From positions 15,196 to 79,195 of the forward strand of contig CBDHFM010000022.1 of assembly GCA_965262505.1 (NCBI GenBank): a DNA stretch of 64,000 bases, in the 5' to 3' direction. Origin of the DNA: JACPPO01 sp965262505 (GTDB lineage Bacteria; Acidobacteriota; Vicinamibacteria; Vicinamibacterales; UBA2999). Of this stretch, positions 33,184-42,175 are shown piece after piece (the stretch's first letter is position 1; each line of letters starts with the position of its first letter). The translations under genes were made by a program, and so were the position numbers. The notes under the pieces were generated by a model. The model had not been told where the DNA came from, ran no database searches, and saw only the letters and a list, made by a program, of their open reading frames with translations.

Positions 33184-33213
33184 GGGGACCCGGCGCGTTT
33201 GCGTCGGATCCCC
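33184..33213 (+). terminator. hairpin terminator after surface-protein gene 1
   Basis: 13-bp arms around a GTTT loop (GGGGACCCGGCGC / GCGTCGGATCCCC, with wobble pairs), then CTTTGCTTTTTT. The copy after gene 2 has a GAAA loop and compensating bases. Confidence 0.7.
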
Positions 33214-33854
33214 ACTTTGCTTTTTTGGGCGTCCCCGAGTGTTCTGGTCGTGGAACGGTGCTCCTAGCTCGTGACCGGCGATTTTTCGGCGAGCGGCGCC
33301 TCCGGTGTCCGCTCGCCTTTTTTTTGTTCGGAGCCACGACCCCCTCACCGCGTTGATTCCGCAGATGGGGTCCGGCTGGTGCTGCGGGTGTCCCCGGCGG
33401 TCCCGCCTTGCTGGTCAGCTCGTCCTCTTTCCGGTTCTGGTCGCCTCACGGAGATCGGCGGCTCAGTGGCCGCTCCAGCGCCACGCCCGGATCCAGGAAC
33501 GCGTGAAGCCGTCCGGGAGAGTCCAGGGGCATCGGACACCACGTGTGGGTAAGATTGTGGGTAACGGGAGGCGTGGCGGGGGCGGATCGATCGAGCGCAG
33601 CGCCATCCGCGGCCGCCGCGACGAACTCGGGCTCGACGGCGCCTCCCGCGTCACGCAGGCCGAGGCCAGCGGGTTCTTCCCTCATTCGCGCGCCTGAGCT
33701 GGCGGCGACCGTCTGGTCGAGACGCGCCACGCCGGGGACGTGCTGGCCAGCGCTGCCGGCGTGGTTGTGCCCTACGACGTGATCACCGGAGGCCACACGA
33801 TCCCGCGGCGCGTCGCCGCCATGGGAGCCGCGACGGCAGCGGTGGGACGCGAGT
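33214..33854. other. gene-free spacer with GTGGGTAA repeats
   Basis: About 640 bp, nearly identical to 59804-60440. Frames on both strands are shadows of GC-rich sequence. The only clear feature is a direct repeat, GTGTGGGTAA and TGTGGGTAAC, at 33543-33568. Such short repeats flank P4-type integration sites and may be integrase arm sites. Confidence 0.4.
33543..33568 (+). repeat. GTGGGTAA direct repeat (candidate integrase arm site)
   Basis: GTGTGGGTAA, 4 bp, GTGGGTAACGGG. The same motif is at 60129-60154, a variant at 57115-57140, and the inverse (CCGTTACCCCC) is upstream of both surface-protein genes. Confidence 0.45.
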
Positions 33855-34156
33855 GGATCGGCGTCGGCGTCACGACGGGTTCCGGGGTGGTCACGCTGGC
33901 GCTCAGGCCGGGGCCGTCCACGGACGGCTTTCTTGGTCCGGCAGGGTCCCGTTCAGAGAGAGGGGTACAACGAGGGAAGCGAACGCTGGGGCTGGTCAAT
34001 AAGCCATGTATTCTGAAGCAGTTGCACGCGATCGGCGGCGACCATCTCCGTAACGGCCGGCCGTGGCCACGTTGCGCACGAAGGCTGGCGTGAGTGCATG
34101 TTCAAGCCGCCGGCCTGGGGGTCTCGGTTCGCGTGGGTGTGTCGGGAGCGTCATGA
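33855..34156. repeat. 302-bp repeat, copy B
   Basis: See 15717-16018. Here the minus-strand integrase start (ATG 34154) overlaps the stop of the neighbouring integrase gene as ATGA. The short frame gives 38 integrase codons up to GRYGDG, then unrelated residues (RRRSRATASEYMAY). Confidence 0.8.
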
Positions 34157-35413
34157 CCGTCGATCCTCCTCTCGTCTGATGCCGGGAACGGAACCATTGT
34201 ACACAGCCGGACGAGGCGTCCCGTTCAAATAGGCCGCCCAGTCGCCCATGAGCCGCCGCCGGCGCTCGAACAGGTCCGAGCGGGCATAGGCCGCTTCGAC
34301 CGTGTTCTGCACGACGTGCGCCAGCGCCGCCTCGATGACCTCGCGCGGATGGTCGGTCTCCTCGGCCGCCCAGTCTCGGAAGGTGGACCGGAAGCCGTGC
34401 GGCACGGCTGCGATCCCCTGCTGCTGGAGGAGCCGGCGCAGCCGTTTGTCGGCCAGCGGCGCCCCGTCCCGCCCGGGAAACACGAGCGGCCCGTCGCCAC
34501 GCGTCCGCGCCGCCTCGAGGATCTCCACCGTGCGCTCCGGTAGTGGGACCCGGTGCGGGCGCTTCGCCTTCATGCGCGCGGCCGGGATGGTCCACACGGC
34601 GGCGGCGGCGTCGATCTCGGTCCACGCGGCCCCGCGGACCTCGCCCCACCGCGCCGCCGTCAGCACGAGAAACTCGAACGCCAGCCTGACGATCTCGGCC
34701 GCCCCGGATGCTCGCACCCGTGCGAGAGCTGCCGGCACGTCCTGGTGCGCGAGCGCCCGCATGTGCTCGACCGTTACTTGCTGCGGTCCGAGGACTGGCC
34801 CGATGCGGTCGCACGGGTTGTCGCTGCGGTACTCCATCGCCACGGCCCACTCCAGCACCGCCCGGATCCGCTCACGCACACGCCGCGCGGTCTGCGCCTT
34901 CACGTGCCAGACCGGCGTGAGCACCTCCAGCACCTCAGCGCTCGTCACGTCGGACACCGGCCGTGCGCCAATCCGGGGAAAGGCGTAGCGCTCCAGGCTC
35001 GTCCACCAGCTCTGCGGGTGCCGGCCGTTCCGCCAGCCGGCCCGTTTTTGGTCCAGCACGCGGCGGGCCGCCTCCGCAAACGTCGGCGTCCCCTCCGCGC
35101 GGCGCTTCTCCGCGAGCGGGTCGCCCCCCTCGCGGGCCAGCTTGCGGTTGACCCGCGCCTTCTCGCGGGCCTCGACGAGCGGCACCAGCGCCACGCTGCC
35201 GAGCCCGAGGTCACGGCGGCGACCGTGGATCATGAGCCGCTGGACCCAGCTCCTGGTGCCGGACGGCTGGACGTAGAGATACAACCCCTGGCCATCGCAG
35301 TATCGTCCGGGCGCGACGGTCCGCACGAAGCCGGCCGTCAGCCGCTTGTCGGGATGGCGGCCTCGGGGCTTGGTCCGTCGCGGCAGGTGCAGCGTCTGTG
35401 TCGCGCTATTCAT
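34151..35413 (-). CDS. P4-type tyrosine integrase (DUF4102 + catalytic domain), copy 1
   Basis: 420 residues from ATG 35413. The N-terminal arm-binding domain reads RLTAGFVRTVAPGRYCDGQG then LYLYVQPSGTRSWVQRL. The catalytic domain has R in LTAARWGEVRGAAW, H-x-x-R in VPHGFRSTFRDWAA, H in ALAHVVQNTVEAAY and a Tyr in AAYARSDLFERRR. It should integrate or excise an element at a specific site. It is divergent from a second, truncated integrase. Near-identical twin at 60737-61999. Confidence 0.9.
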   Translation of the reverse strand: MNSATQTLHLPRRTKPRGRHPDKRLTAGFVRTVAPGRYCDGQGLYLYVQPSGTRSWVQRLMIHGRRRDLGLGSVALVPLVEAREKARVNRKLAREGGDPLAEKRRAEGTPTFAEAARRVLDQKRAGWRNGRHPQSWWTSLERYAFPRIGARPVSDVTSAEVLEVLTPVWHVKAQTARRVRERIRAVLEWAVAMEYRSDNPCDRIGPVLGPQQVTVEHMRALAHQDVPAALARVRASGAAEIVRLAFEFLVLTAARWGEVRGAAWTEIDAAAAVWTIPAARMKAKRPHRVPLPERTVEILEAARTRGDGPLVFPGRDGAPLADKRLRRLLQQQGIAAVPHGFRSTFRDWAAEETDHPREVIEAALAHVVQNTVEAAYARSDLFERRRRLMGDWAAYLNGTPRPAVYNGSVPGIRREEDRRS

Positions 35414-35554
35414 ACCCTCATTGTATAGGGGATGTTGATGGACCGCAAAGGATGTTGTGAGCGGATCAGGAAGCTCGTAAGGTGTCATAAATAGTTATTA
35501 CTACAACGTTTATGCTACATACAGCACAATACGACACGTTGGTGGATTATGTGA

Positions 35555-36694
35555 GGCCGTAGTGGAGATGGCAACGGCCTCTACCTGACCGTTCAACCCA
35601 CGGGCACGCGAAGTTGGATCCAGCGGATCGTGATCCGCGGACGCCGCCGCGACGTGGGGCTCGGCGGCTTTCCGCTCGTCTCGCTCAAGGAGGCGCGCGA
35701 CAAAGCGTTTTCCAACCGCAAGGCGGCGCGCGGTGGCGGCGACCCGGTCGCTGACAGGAAGCGTCCCGACACCGTGCCCACCTTCGCCGACGCGGCTGAG
35801 CGGGTCTGGACGGACAAGCACCCCGGCTGGCGCCACCCCCGGCACGCTCATGACTGGCTGTCGAGCCTGACGCGGCACGTCCTCCCGCACATCGGCGCCA
35901 CGCCGGTGTCGAGCGTCAGCAGCGCCGAGGTTCTCGATACCCTGCGGCGCATCTGGCACGTCCGACCCGAGACCGCGCGCCGCGTCCGCCAGCGGATCAG
36001 CGCCGTGATGGACTGGTCCGTAGCGATGGAGTACCGCAGCGACAACCCGTGCGACCGGCTCGGACCGGTCCTCGGCCCTCAACAGGACCTCGTCGAGCAC
36101 ATGCGCGCGCTCCCGCACGGCGACGTGGCGGAGGCGATCCGAACGATAGGGGAGTCGGGGGCGACACCGGCCGTCAAGCTGGCGTTCGAGTTTCTGGTGC
36201 TGACGGCGGCGCGGTCGGGCGAAGTGCGCGGCGCGCGGTGGGCCGAGATCGACCTGCGGGCCGGCGTGTGGACGATCCCCGCCGGGCGCATGAAGTCCAA
36301 GCGCGAGCACCGGGTTCCGCTGTGCGGACGGGCGGTGAAGATGCTCCGCGCGGCGCGGACGCTCGGCGATGGCCGCGGGCCGCTCGTGTTCCCCAGCCAG
36401 GGCGGCAAGCCGATCAGCATCACGCGGCTGCCGCGGCTGCTTCAGAACCTGAAGGTGGCCGCCGTGCCGCACGGCTTCCGGTCATCGTTCCGGGACTGGG
36501 CCGCGGAACAGACGAATCATCCGCGCGAGGTGGTCGAGGCGGCGCTCGCGCACGTGGTGGCCAACCAGACCGAGGCAGCGTACGCCCGCTCGGACCTGTT
36601 CGAGCGCCGGCGGCGGCTGATGGACGAGTGGGCGACCTATCTGAGTGGGGAGCACAGAGGCGATGGCGCGACGGCGGTGACAGATTCCCGGTAG
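35555..36694 (+). pseudogene. P4-type tyrosine integrase lacking its N-terminus, copy 1
   Basis: The frame is open from a TGA at 35552. The recognisable protein begins inside the arm-binding domain at GDGNGLYLTVQPTGTRSWIQ, so about 35-40 residues and the start codon are missing; GTG 35630 would cut further. The catalytic domain is complete (LTAARSGEVRGARW, VPHGFRSSFRDWAA, ALAHVVANQTEAAYARSDLF). It may be translated as a shortened protein or be dead. Twin at 62141-63250. Confidence 0.75.
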
Positions 36695-36726
36695 ACGAGG
36701 GGGTGGCACCGATCACAGCGAATCTG

Positions 36727-36840
36727 CTACCGAGCGACGTTGGCTCTCCAGTGCAGAGGTCGCAGGTTGGAGATCAGGTCACTCCCCCCGGCCGCAACCG
36801 GGACACTCTGATCGATTTCCCATCCGTGGAAGTGGTGGTA
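36727..36840 (-). pseudogene. HNH endonuclease fragment
   Basis: The minus strand reads YHHFHGWEIDQSVPVAAGGS, DLISNLRPLHWRANVAR-stop, the ending of a small HNH protein (GWEIDHIxPVSxGGxDxxxNLxPLHWxxN). The first His of the motif is Gln and the upstream part is absent. Confidence 0.65.
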
Positions 36841-36850
36841 CACTGCAGGT

Positions 36851-37078
36851 ATGAATGCGACCGACCGCATCACCATCTTCGTGGCGGCCGCGGCCGTCGT
36901 CTTCACGATGGCCGGCAGCGCCTGGTACTCGGGCAAGCGCATCGACGACGTCAACGCCCGCATCGACGGCTTGCGCATAGACATGAACGCCCGCTTCACT
37001 GAAGTCCACGACGACATCACGGAACTGCGCACCCTCGTGATCGAGGTCCTCAAGCGCGACGCCGACGCCGCCAACTAG
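36851..37078 (+). CDS. small membrane protein with coiled coil
   Basis: 75 residues: an N-terminal helix (ITIFVAAAAVVFTMAGSAW) then heptad-like repeats (IDDVNARIDGLRIDMNARFT, EVHDDITELRTLVIEVLKRD). Such helix plus coiled-coil proteins often sit in phage or plasmid accessory modules; no function is known to me. It lies on the strand opposite the HNH fragment, 10 bp away. Confidence 0.55.
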   Translation: MNATDRITIFVAAAAVVFTMAGSAWYSGKRIDDVNARIDGLRIDMNARFTEVHDDITELRTLVIEVLKRDADAAN

Positions 37079-37092
37079 CCCGACACCGAGGT

Positions 37093-37350
37093 GTGATATC
37101 TCCATACCCCTCGGACCCAATCATCGCTGAAGTTTGGGCCATCCGGCAGGCGACCGCCGCGCGCTTCGACTACGACGGTGAGGCGATCTTCAGGGACATT
37201 CGAGCCAGACAGAAGGCCTCCGGTCGCGTGTACGTCCGCTTGCCGCACGCCGCGTCGCTTCCCACCGCAAGGATTGGCCGACACGCGAGCGAGACCAGAC
37301 CAACAGACTTTTTACGGGAATCGCCCCTCAAGATTGCCCCGCCGCCGCCT
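37093..37350 (+). pseudogene. small conserved hypothetical protein, 3' end replaced by IS630
   Basis: From GTG 37093: MISPYPSDPIIAEVWAIRQA, TAARFDYDGEAIFRDIRARQ, KASGRVYVRLP. This matches a widespread small protein family of unknown role, often next to toxin-antitoxin genes (PIxEEVRxIRExxAAxFxYD). After about residue 50 the sequence is not family-like and runs into the IS. Confidence 0.5.
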
Positions 37351-37360
37351 AGAGCGCTTT

Positions 37361-37966
37361 TCATGACTGTGTGGCGTTCGAGTAGCCGCAATGCCGAAAG
37401 TAGTTGCGGCATTCGGCGGGACTGAAGCGCTGCAAGCATTCCCCAAGTAACGGCCACAGCGTGTCGATGCTGCGACAGCGGGTGGCGCGGACGATCGCCT
37501 TCAACTTCGCGAAGCAGAGTTCGATGGGGTTGAGGTCGGGACTATACGGCGGCAGATACCACAGGGTGGCGTCAGCCCGCTCGATGGCGCGACGGACGCC
37601 GGCGGTCTTGTGCACGCTGAGGTTATCCGCGATGACGATGTCGCCCGGCCGCAGCGTGGGCACCAGGATCTGGTCGATGTAGGCCAGGAAGCTGGTGCCG
37701 TCGATCGCGCCATCGAAGCCGCCCGGCGCGGTCAGGCCGGTGACCCGGAGCGCCGCGAGAAACGTACTGGTCTGCCATCGCGCGCCCGGCGTGTGATCGT
37801 GGACCCGGGTGCCACGCGTGGCGCGGCCGTACCGCCGGAGGAGATTGGTGGTGATGCCGGTTTCGTCGAGAAAGACGAGGCGGGTGGGATCCCAGGTGGG
37901 CGCCCCGGCGTGCCACGCGCCGCGCGCGGCCGCGACGTCAGGCCGATCGTGTTCGGACGGCCGCAC
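37361..37966 (-). CDS. IS630 transposase, OrfB (DDE catalytic part)
   Basis: 201 residues. DDE residues: VFLDETGITTNLLRRYG, DIVIADNLSVHKTAGV and LPPYSPDLNPIELCFAKLK. It is out of frame with OrfA; the overlap has a run of eight A at about 37970-37977 (minus strand), where slippage could fuse the two frames. Confidence 0.85.
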   Translation of the reverse strand: MRPSEHDRPDVAAARGAWHAGAPTWDPTRLVFLDETGITTNLLRRYGRATRGTRVHDHTPGARWQTSTFLAALRVTGLTAPGGFDGAIDGTSFLAYIDQILVPTLRPGDIVIADNLSVHKTAGVRRAIERADATLWYLPPYSPDLNPIELCFAKLKAIVRATRCRSIDTLWPLLGECLQRFSPAECRNYFRHCGYSNATQS

Positions 37967-38300
37967 CGTTTTTTTTAACGGTCAGGCCCAAGGCCTGCAC
38001 GGCCCGCCAAACGGTTGGCACACTCGCCGGGGTGCCGAGCGCGTCCTTCAGTTCCGCCAGCGTGCGATCCGGTTGCTCCGCGATCAGGGCCGCCAACGTG
38101 TGAAGGTGCGGCGCGAGCATCCGGCACCGGCCGTGTCGCTGGGGGCGCGGCGCGATTTCGCCGGTTTCGCGCCGGCGCTGTTTCAACAAGCGGACCCACG
38201 ACCCGCTCACGCGGTACTTCGTCGCGACATCCGCCGCCTTCATCCCGGCATCGCTGTCGAGCAAGGCCCGTTCTCGCAGATCCATCGAATAGGCACGCAT
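37938..38300 (-). CDS. IS630 transposase, OrfA (HTH part)
   Basis: 120 residues: MRAYSMDLRERALLDSDAGM, KAADVATKYRVSGSWVRLLK, then SVPTVWRAVQALGLTVKK at the A8 run. This is the DNA-binding half of an IS630-type transposase. The fused product would be about 320 residues, the family length. Confidence 0.85.
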   Translation of the reverse strand: MRAYSMDLRERALLDSDAGMKAADVATKYRVSGSWVRLLKQRRRETGEIAPRPQRHGRCRMLAPHLHTLAALIAEQPDRTLAELKDALGTPASVPTVWRAVQALGLTVKKNGAAVRTRSA

Positions 38301-38374
38301 CGGTCCTCCTGCAGCAGTGCAGGCAGAAGTACCACGACTCGCTCAGTCAGTACAAGGGCTATCTGAAAAGCGCT

Positions 38375-38659
38375 TTAGTGCGCCCAGCGGTGCCGGGTGC
38401 GGTCGGCTAGTTCTGCCCCGCGCCGGCAGTCGATCGCCTGTGTCGCCGCGTGGGTCGCCACGGCGGTCCATGCCTCAGCCGCGATGCGGTTGGCGGCGGC
38501 GGCGGTCGTGGCGGCGTCGACGACCTTGGCGGCGCGCGCCTGGTGCGCGGCGTCGGACCGCGCGGCGTCCGCGCGCGTGATGTGGGCGCGCATGGTGTCC
38601 AGGCGCTTGCGCGCCGTGGCATGGAGTGTTCCTGCGGCGTCACTCTTGAGATCGGTCAT
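38375..38659 (-). CDS. small alanine-rich transfer-region protein
   Basis: 94 residues, almost wholly helical (RKRLDTMRAHITRADAARSD, AANRIAAEAWTAVATHAATQ), ending RRGAELADRTRHRWAH. It follows virB11 in the transfer operon. The tail is conserved in the decayed region at 6929-7045. Function unknown; perhaps a coiled-coil accessory protein. The IS630 insertion changed only the last residue and stop. Confidence 0.6.
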   Translation of the reverse strand: MTDLKSDAAGTLHATARKRLDTMRAHITRADAARSDAAHQARAAKVVDAATTAAAANRIAAEAWTAVATHAATQAIDCRRGAELADRTRHRWAH

Positions 38660-38768
38660 GGGGTGGGTCTCCTGGTGCGTGGTGTGGCGCGCGCGCGCTG
38701 GTCCTCAGGCCCGCCGGTCAGCCGCGTGGCGAGGACGGCGAGGGTGCGGAGGCGCGCGCGACTCAGAC

Positions 38769-39725
38769 TCAGACGGGCATTCGTTCGAGTTGTTCGATGT
38801 CCCATTGATTCCTTCCGGCGTCGTAGCCGTTGACGTACGCCGCTTCTTCGACAAAGCGCCGGCCGTCGGCGCGGGTCATGTGGATCACCATGGCGATCCC
38901 GTCGACGACGCCCCGGCACGTGACGTCCCACGGGAGATCGCCGCCGCCCTGCATGGCGCAGCTCGCCAGCCGTGAGAGGGCGCTCTCGGCGTTGTTAGCG
39001 TGGACGGTGGTGAGCGAGCCGCCGTGGCCGGTGTTGAGGGCTTGCAAGAGGTCGGCGGCCTCGCCGCCGCGCACTTCGCCGACGACGATGTGATCGGGTC
39101 GGTGCCGCAAGGCGTGCCGCACCAGGTCGCGGATGGTCACGGCTCCGTGCTGCAGCCCGCGCGCCTCGAACCGGACGCAGTTCAGGGAGTCGATCCGCAG
39201 CTCGAGCGTGTCCTCGATGGCGACGATCCGCTCGTCGTCGGGGATGAGTGCAATGAGGGCATTGAGGAGCGTCGTCTTGCCGCTCCCGGTGCCGCCGCTC
39301 ACGAGGATATTGCGGCGGGTGTGGAGGGTCCGCTCGGCCGCGTGGCGGATGTGTTCGGGGAGCGCGCCTTGTGCGACCAGCTGCGCCGCCGAGAACGCGC
39401 GGTTGCCGAACCGACGCACGGTGATCGCCACGTGCGGGCTGGCCGGCGGCACGCAGATTGCCACGCGCGACCCGTCGCCCAGGCGCGCATCGAGGACCGG
39501 CGTGGTGGCCGGGTCGAGGCCCAGGGGGCGGGCGATATGAATCGCCGCGCGTTCGAGCGCCGCCGCGTCGAGCGCGGGCGCGGCCATCGGGCGGAGCCGG
39601 CCGTGGCCTTCCAGCCAGACATTGCCCGGCCCGTTGATCATGATTTCGCTCACGTCCGGGTCGTCGAGCGCCGCCTCCAGCCCAGGCAAGAACGGTTTTA
39701 GTAGGTCCAGCCCGTCGCCGGTCAT
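38769..39725 (-). CDS. trbB: VirB11/TrbB-type transfer ATPase
   Basis: 318 residues. N-terminal domain with VSEIMINGPGNVWLEGHGRL; ITVRRF; then Walker A (SGGTGSGKTTLLNAL), the Asp box (IEDTLELRIDSLNC), Walker B (VVGEVRGGEAADLLQAL) and LTTVHANNAESAL. A hexameric traffic ATPase at the cytoplasmic base of the secretion channel, used in pilus assembly and substrate transfer. Its start overlaps the virD4 stop (ATGA). Intact. Confidence 0.95.
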   Translation of the reverse strand: MTGDGLDLLKPFLPGLEAALDDPDVSEIMINGPGNVWLEGHGRLRPMAAPALDAAALERAAIHIARPLGLDPATTPVLDARLGDGSRVAICVPPASPHVAITVRRFGNRAFSAAQLVAQGALPEHIRHAAERTLHTRRNILVSGGTGSGKTTLLNALIALIPDDERIVAIEDTLELRIDSLNCVRFEARGLQHGAVTIRDLVRHALRHRPDHIVVGEVRGGEAADLLQALNTGHGGSLTTVHANNAESALSRLASCAMQGGGDLPWDVTCRGVVDGIAMVIHMTRADGRRFVEEAAYVNGYDAGRNQWDIEQLERMPV

Positions 39726-41773
39726 AGCTGGCCGGTCCGTTTCGCGTGCCAGTAGGGCAGGTCCGCCGGGAGGTAGTACGGCTTGAGGTACACGCGCCGG
39801 GGCGGGAGTGACTGCACGCCGTCGTACGGGAGACAGATCGCCTGACAGTTGCCGAGGAGCGCGAAGTCGCGCGGCTGAAAGAGCGCCTCGCGCTGTTCCT
39901 TGAAACTCTTACTGGCGCCGACGCTGGCCCGGCCTCCGCCGGCCTGGGCGGTCAGCAAATTGATCCCGCTCGATTTCCCGCTTTCGTTGATCGTGTACGA
40001 GCTTTTAATCTTGGCGACCTGCCCGCACAGCTTCGAGGCGATCTCGGCGCTGGCCTCGTCGCTCAGGCTCAGAAAGATCCGGGTGCGGAGCGTTTGCAGG
40101 AGCGTCCGCCACGCCTCGCCGCTCCCGAGCACGGACCGCAGCGAGCTGATGGATTGCGTGGCGACGATGGGGATCACGCGGCACTGCCGGGTGAGGGCAA
40201 AGGCTTTCTCGTCACCGCTCGGGTCGTCCTCGCCGACGCTGGCGAACGCTTGATATTCGTCGCAGAGAAAGACGGCCGGCCGGACGTAGCGGCCGGGCGT
40301 GAGTTTCATCGTCACCGGCCGGCGCAACAACGATTGGAGCCACGCATTTTTGAGCATGACGCCGATCGCCCTGGCCAGCGCCGGGTTGGTGCCGGCGGGC
40401 ATGTTCAAGGCCAGCACCTTGCCGCCCTCGATGAGCTGGTCAAGGGGCGGGAGATCGCCGCTTAAGGCGGTGCCGGGGAGCGCGGGTAATTGGTTACCGG
40501 CTTTGTCGGCCGGCCGCGGTTCGGCCGTGCCGCGAAACCGCCGAGCCTCGGGTGCGGGCGGACAAAACACCCGCGCGACGGCCGGCAAGTCGAACATGCT
40601 GAGGAATACGGATACCCCTTCCACGATGCTCGACCGGATCTTGTTGTCGAGGGTGTTCCAGTCGTGGACATACCAGCGGTGGACGGCTTCGACGCGGAGC
40701 CGGATCTCCATCGCCGTGGTGCTTTCGATGCGGTCGATACGGTGCGTGATCTCGTGCTGTGTGAGGTACGCCAGCGCGGGTGTCGACCGGGGCGCGCGGA
40801 GGCGCGCGGGGGCCGTGATATCCACCGTGAATCCACGCGACATAAGTTCGCCCAAGTGATTGGCCGCGTCGTCCGCCGTGAGGCTGATCCACTCGTCGCT
40901 CATGTCCCGCGCGTAGGTCTGCGCCTGTGTGATTTTCTCGGCGAACAGCGCTTTGTCGATCGCGCAGTGATACACGTCTTGGAGCGTCACCCATCCGCCG
41001 GGCAGCACGCGGTACAGCTCGATGATCCAGCGGACCAGATTCGTGTAGGCCTGTTGCCAGAAGGGTTCTTTGCCCTTCCCGAAAAGCTGATTCAGCAACG
41101 ACGCGACGGTGTAGGCGAGCGAGTAGGAATCAAGCCAGGTGGCACTCAACGGGTTCCATGTCAGCCGACCATCGAGACCCAGTTCGATGTAGTCGTCGGC
41201 GCGCCCCACGTCGGCCAGGATGTGGCGGATGTCGTGACAAAAATCCCCCTTCACTTCCAGGACCAGCGCCGCCACGCGCCGCTCGGGATTCGTGGCGTGC
41301 CAGCTCAAGAGCTGGCGGGCGAAGGGGTGCATACAGGCCGAGGTCTTACCGGACCCGACGGCCCCGAAAATCGCTACGCCGGTATAGAGCCCACGCTCCG
41401 GGATGGTGAGCCATTTCGGGGCGCGACTTTCTTCCGGTCGGGTGGGGTGATGCACCTCGCCGACGACGATGGCCGGGCCGGCGTCGTCGGGCGACAGTGG
41501 CCAGCGCGGAAGGTGGGCGCGGAGCCCGACGCGGACACCCATCCGAGCGAACCAAATCCGGGAGACGCTGATGAGGAATTGGCCGGCCAGGAAGGCGGTC
41601 ACGCCGGGCGCGACGTAGTACCAGCCGACGACGGCCGTGTACACGTTTGGGGTGTAATACCGCACCAGAACGGCGACGGGATCGGCCTCGGGGAATGGCC
41701 CCGGCCACGTCCACGCGCCCACGGCGCTGACGCCGCCGACGACAAGGAACGCGCGCAACAATCGGTCAAGCAT
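39722..41773 (-). CDS. traG: VirD4/TraG-type coupling protein
   Basis: 683 residues from ATG 41773 (MLDRLLRAFLVVGGVSAVGA); a longer frame upstream covers the repeat array and is not coding. Two N-terminal membrane helices, Walker A (FGAVGSGKTSACMHPFARQL), Walker B (AVFLCDEYQAFASVGED) and IVATQSISSLRSVLG. It is the inner-membrane ATPase that hands the relaxase-DNA complex to the channel. The candidate oriT array lies 70-320 bp upstream of the start. Confidence 0.95.
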   Translation of the reverse strand: MLDRLLRAFLVVGGVSAVGAWTWPGPFPEADPVAVLVRYYTPNVYTAVVGWYYVAPGVTAFLAGQFLISVSRIWFARMGVRVGLRAHLPRWPLSPDDAGPAIVVGEVHHPTRPEESRAPKWLTIPERGLYTGVAIFGAVGSGKTSACMHPFARQLLSWHATNPERRVAALVLEVKGDFCHDIRHILADVGRADDYIELGLDGRLTWNPLSATWLDSYSLAYTVASLLNQLFGKGKEPFWQQAYTNLVRWIIELYRVLPGGWVTLQDVYHCAIDKALFAEKITQAQTYARDMSDEWISLTADDAANHLGELMSRGFTVDITAPARLRAPRSTPALAYLTQHEITHRIDRIESTTAMEIRLRVEAVHRWYVHDWNTLDNKIRSSIVEGVSVFLSMFDLPAVARVFCPPAPEARRFRGTAEPRPADKAGNQLPALPGTALSGDLPPLDQLIEGGKVLALNMPAGTNPALARAIGVMLKNAWLQSLLRRPVTMKLTPGRYVRPAVFLCDEYQAFASVGEDDPSGDEKAFALTRQCRVIPIVATQSISSLRSVLGSGEAWRTLLQTLRTRIFLSLSDEASAEIASKLCGQVAKIKSSYTINESGKSSGINLLTAQAGGGRASVGASKSFKEQREALFQPRDFALLGNCQAICLPYDGVQSLPPRRVYLKPYYLPADLPYWHAKRTGQL

Positions 41774-41844
41774 GGCGCCGCTCGTCGGCGCGTCCAGTCG
41801 CGCGCCTGGGCGGGCGTCGGAGCCTTCCCGCAGGGATACATTGA

Positions 41845-41963
41845 GACGGGAGCGACCCCCCCATCGGCGGCGGGGTGGTGTGATACCGGGTGTGATACCC
41901 GGTGTGATACCCCCCCCGTTGCCGATCCGCGCCAGCGGCACAAATGGGGGGGTCGCTCCCGTC
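41845..41963. repeat. candidate oriT/operator array of the intact transfer region (inner array)
   Basis: A perfect 18-bp inverted repeat (41845-41862 against 41946-41963, GACGGGAGCGACCCCCCC) encloses GTGTGATACC three times at 41878, 41890 and 41902, exactly 12 bp apart. The last copy is followed by an eight-C run. It has the same architecture as 9272-9403, with another repeat word. Confidence 0.7.
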
Positions 41964-42047
41964 TTTTCCCTCTCCGCTGGCGCGGATCGAGAACGACGGT
42001 CTAGGACGAAACACCCGAACAGCGACGGGGAAATATGGACGAGGGGG

Positions 42048-42087
42048 ATGTGATACCCCCCCCGTCTGTTTGTGTGATACCCCCCCC
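42048..42087. repeat. candidate oriT/operator array of the intact transfer region (outer pair)
   Basis: Two further TGTGATACC-plus-C-run units starting at 42048 and 42072, 24 bp apart, as in the decayed copy (9488, 9512). They lie between the inner array and the winged-helix gene. Confidence 0.65.
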
Positions 42088-42175
42088 TCTGTCGCTATCA
42101 CAGTGCGCTCGCCCCCGGCCTCGCCCCCGGCCTTGCCCCCGGACAGGTCCAGACGACGGGGCAACACGGCGCGCC

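Larger units (their letters stand above)
37352..38375 (-). mobile_element. IS630-family element
   Basis: Terminal repeats GAGCGCTTTTCA (37352) and, reversed from 38375, AAGCGCTTTTCAGA. TA flanks both ends (37350-37351, 38376-38377), the usual IS630 target duplication. It carries two overlapping frames. It inserted at the very end of the small transfer gene 38375-38659 and supplies part of its stop codon. Confidence 0.85.
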
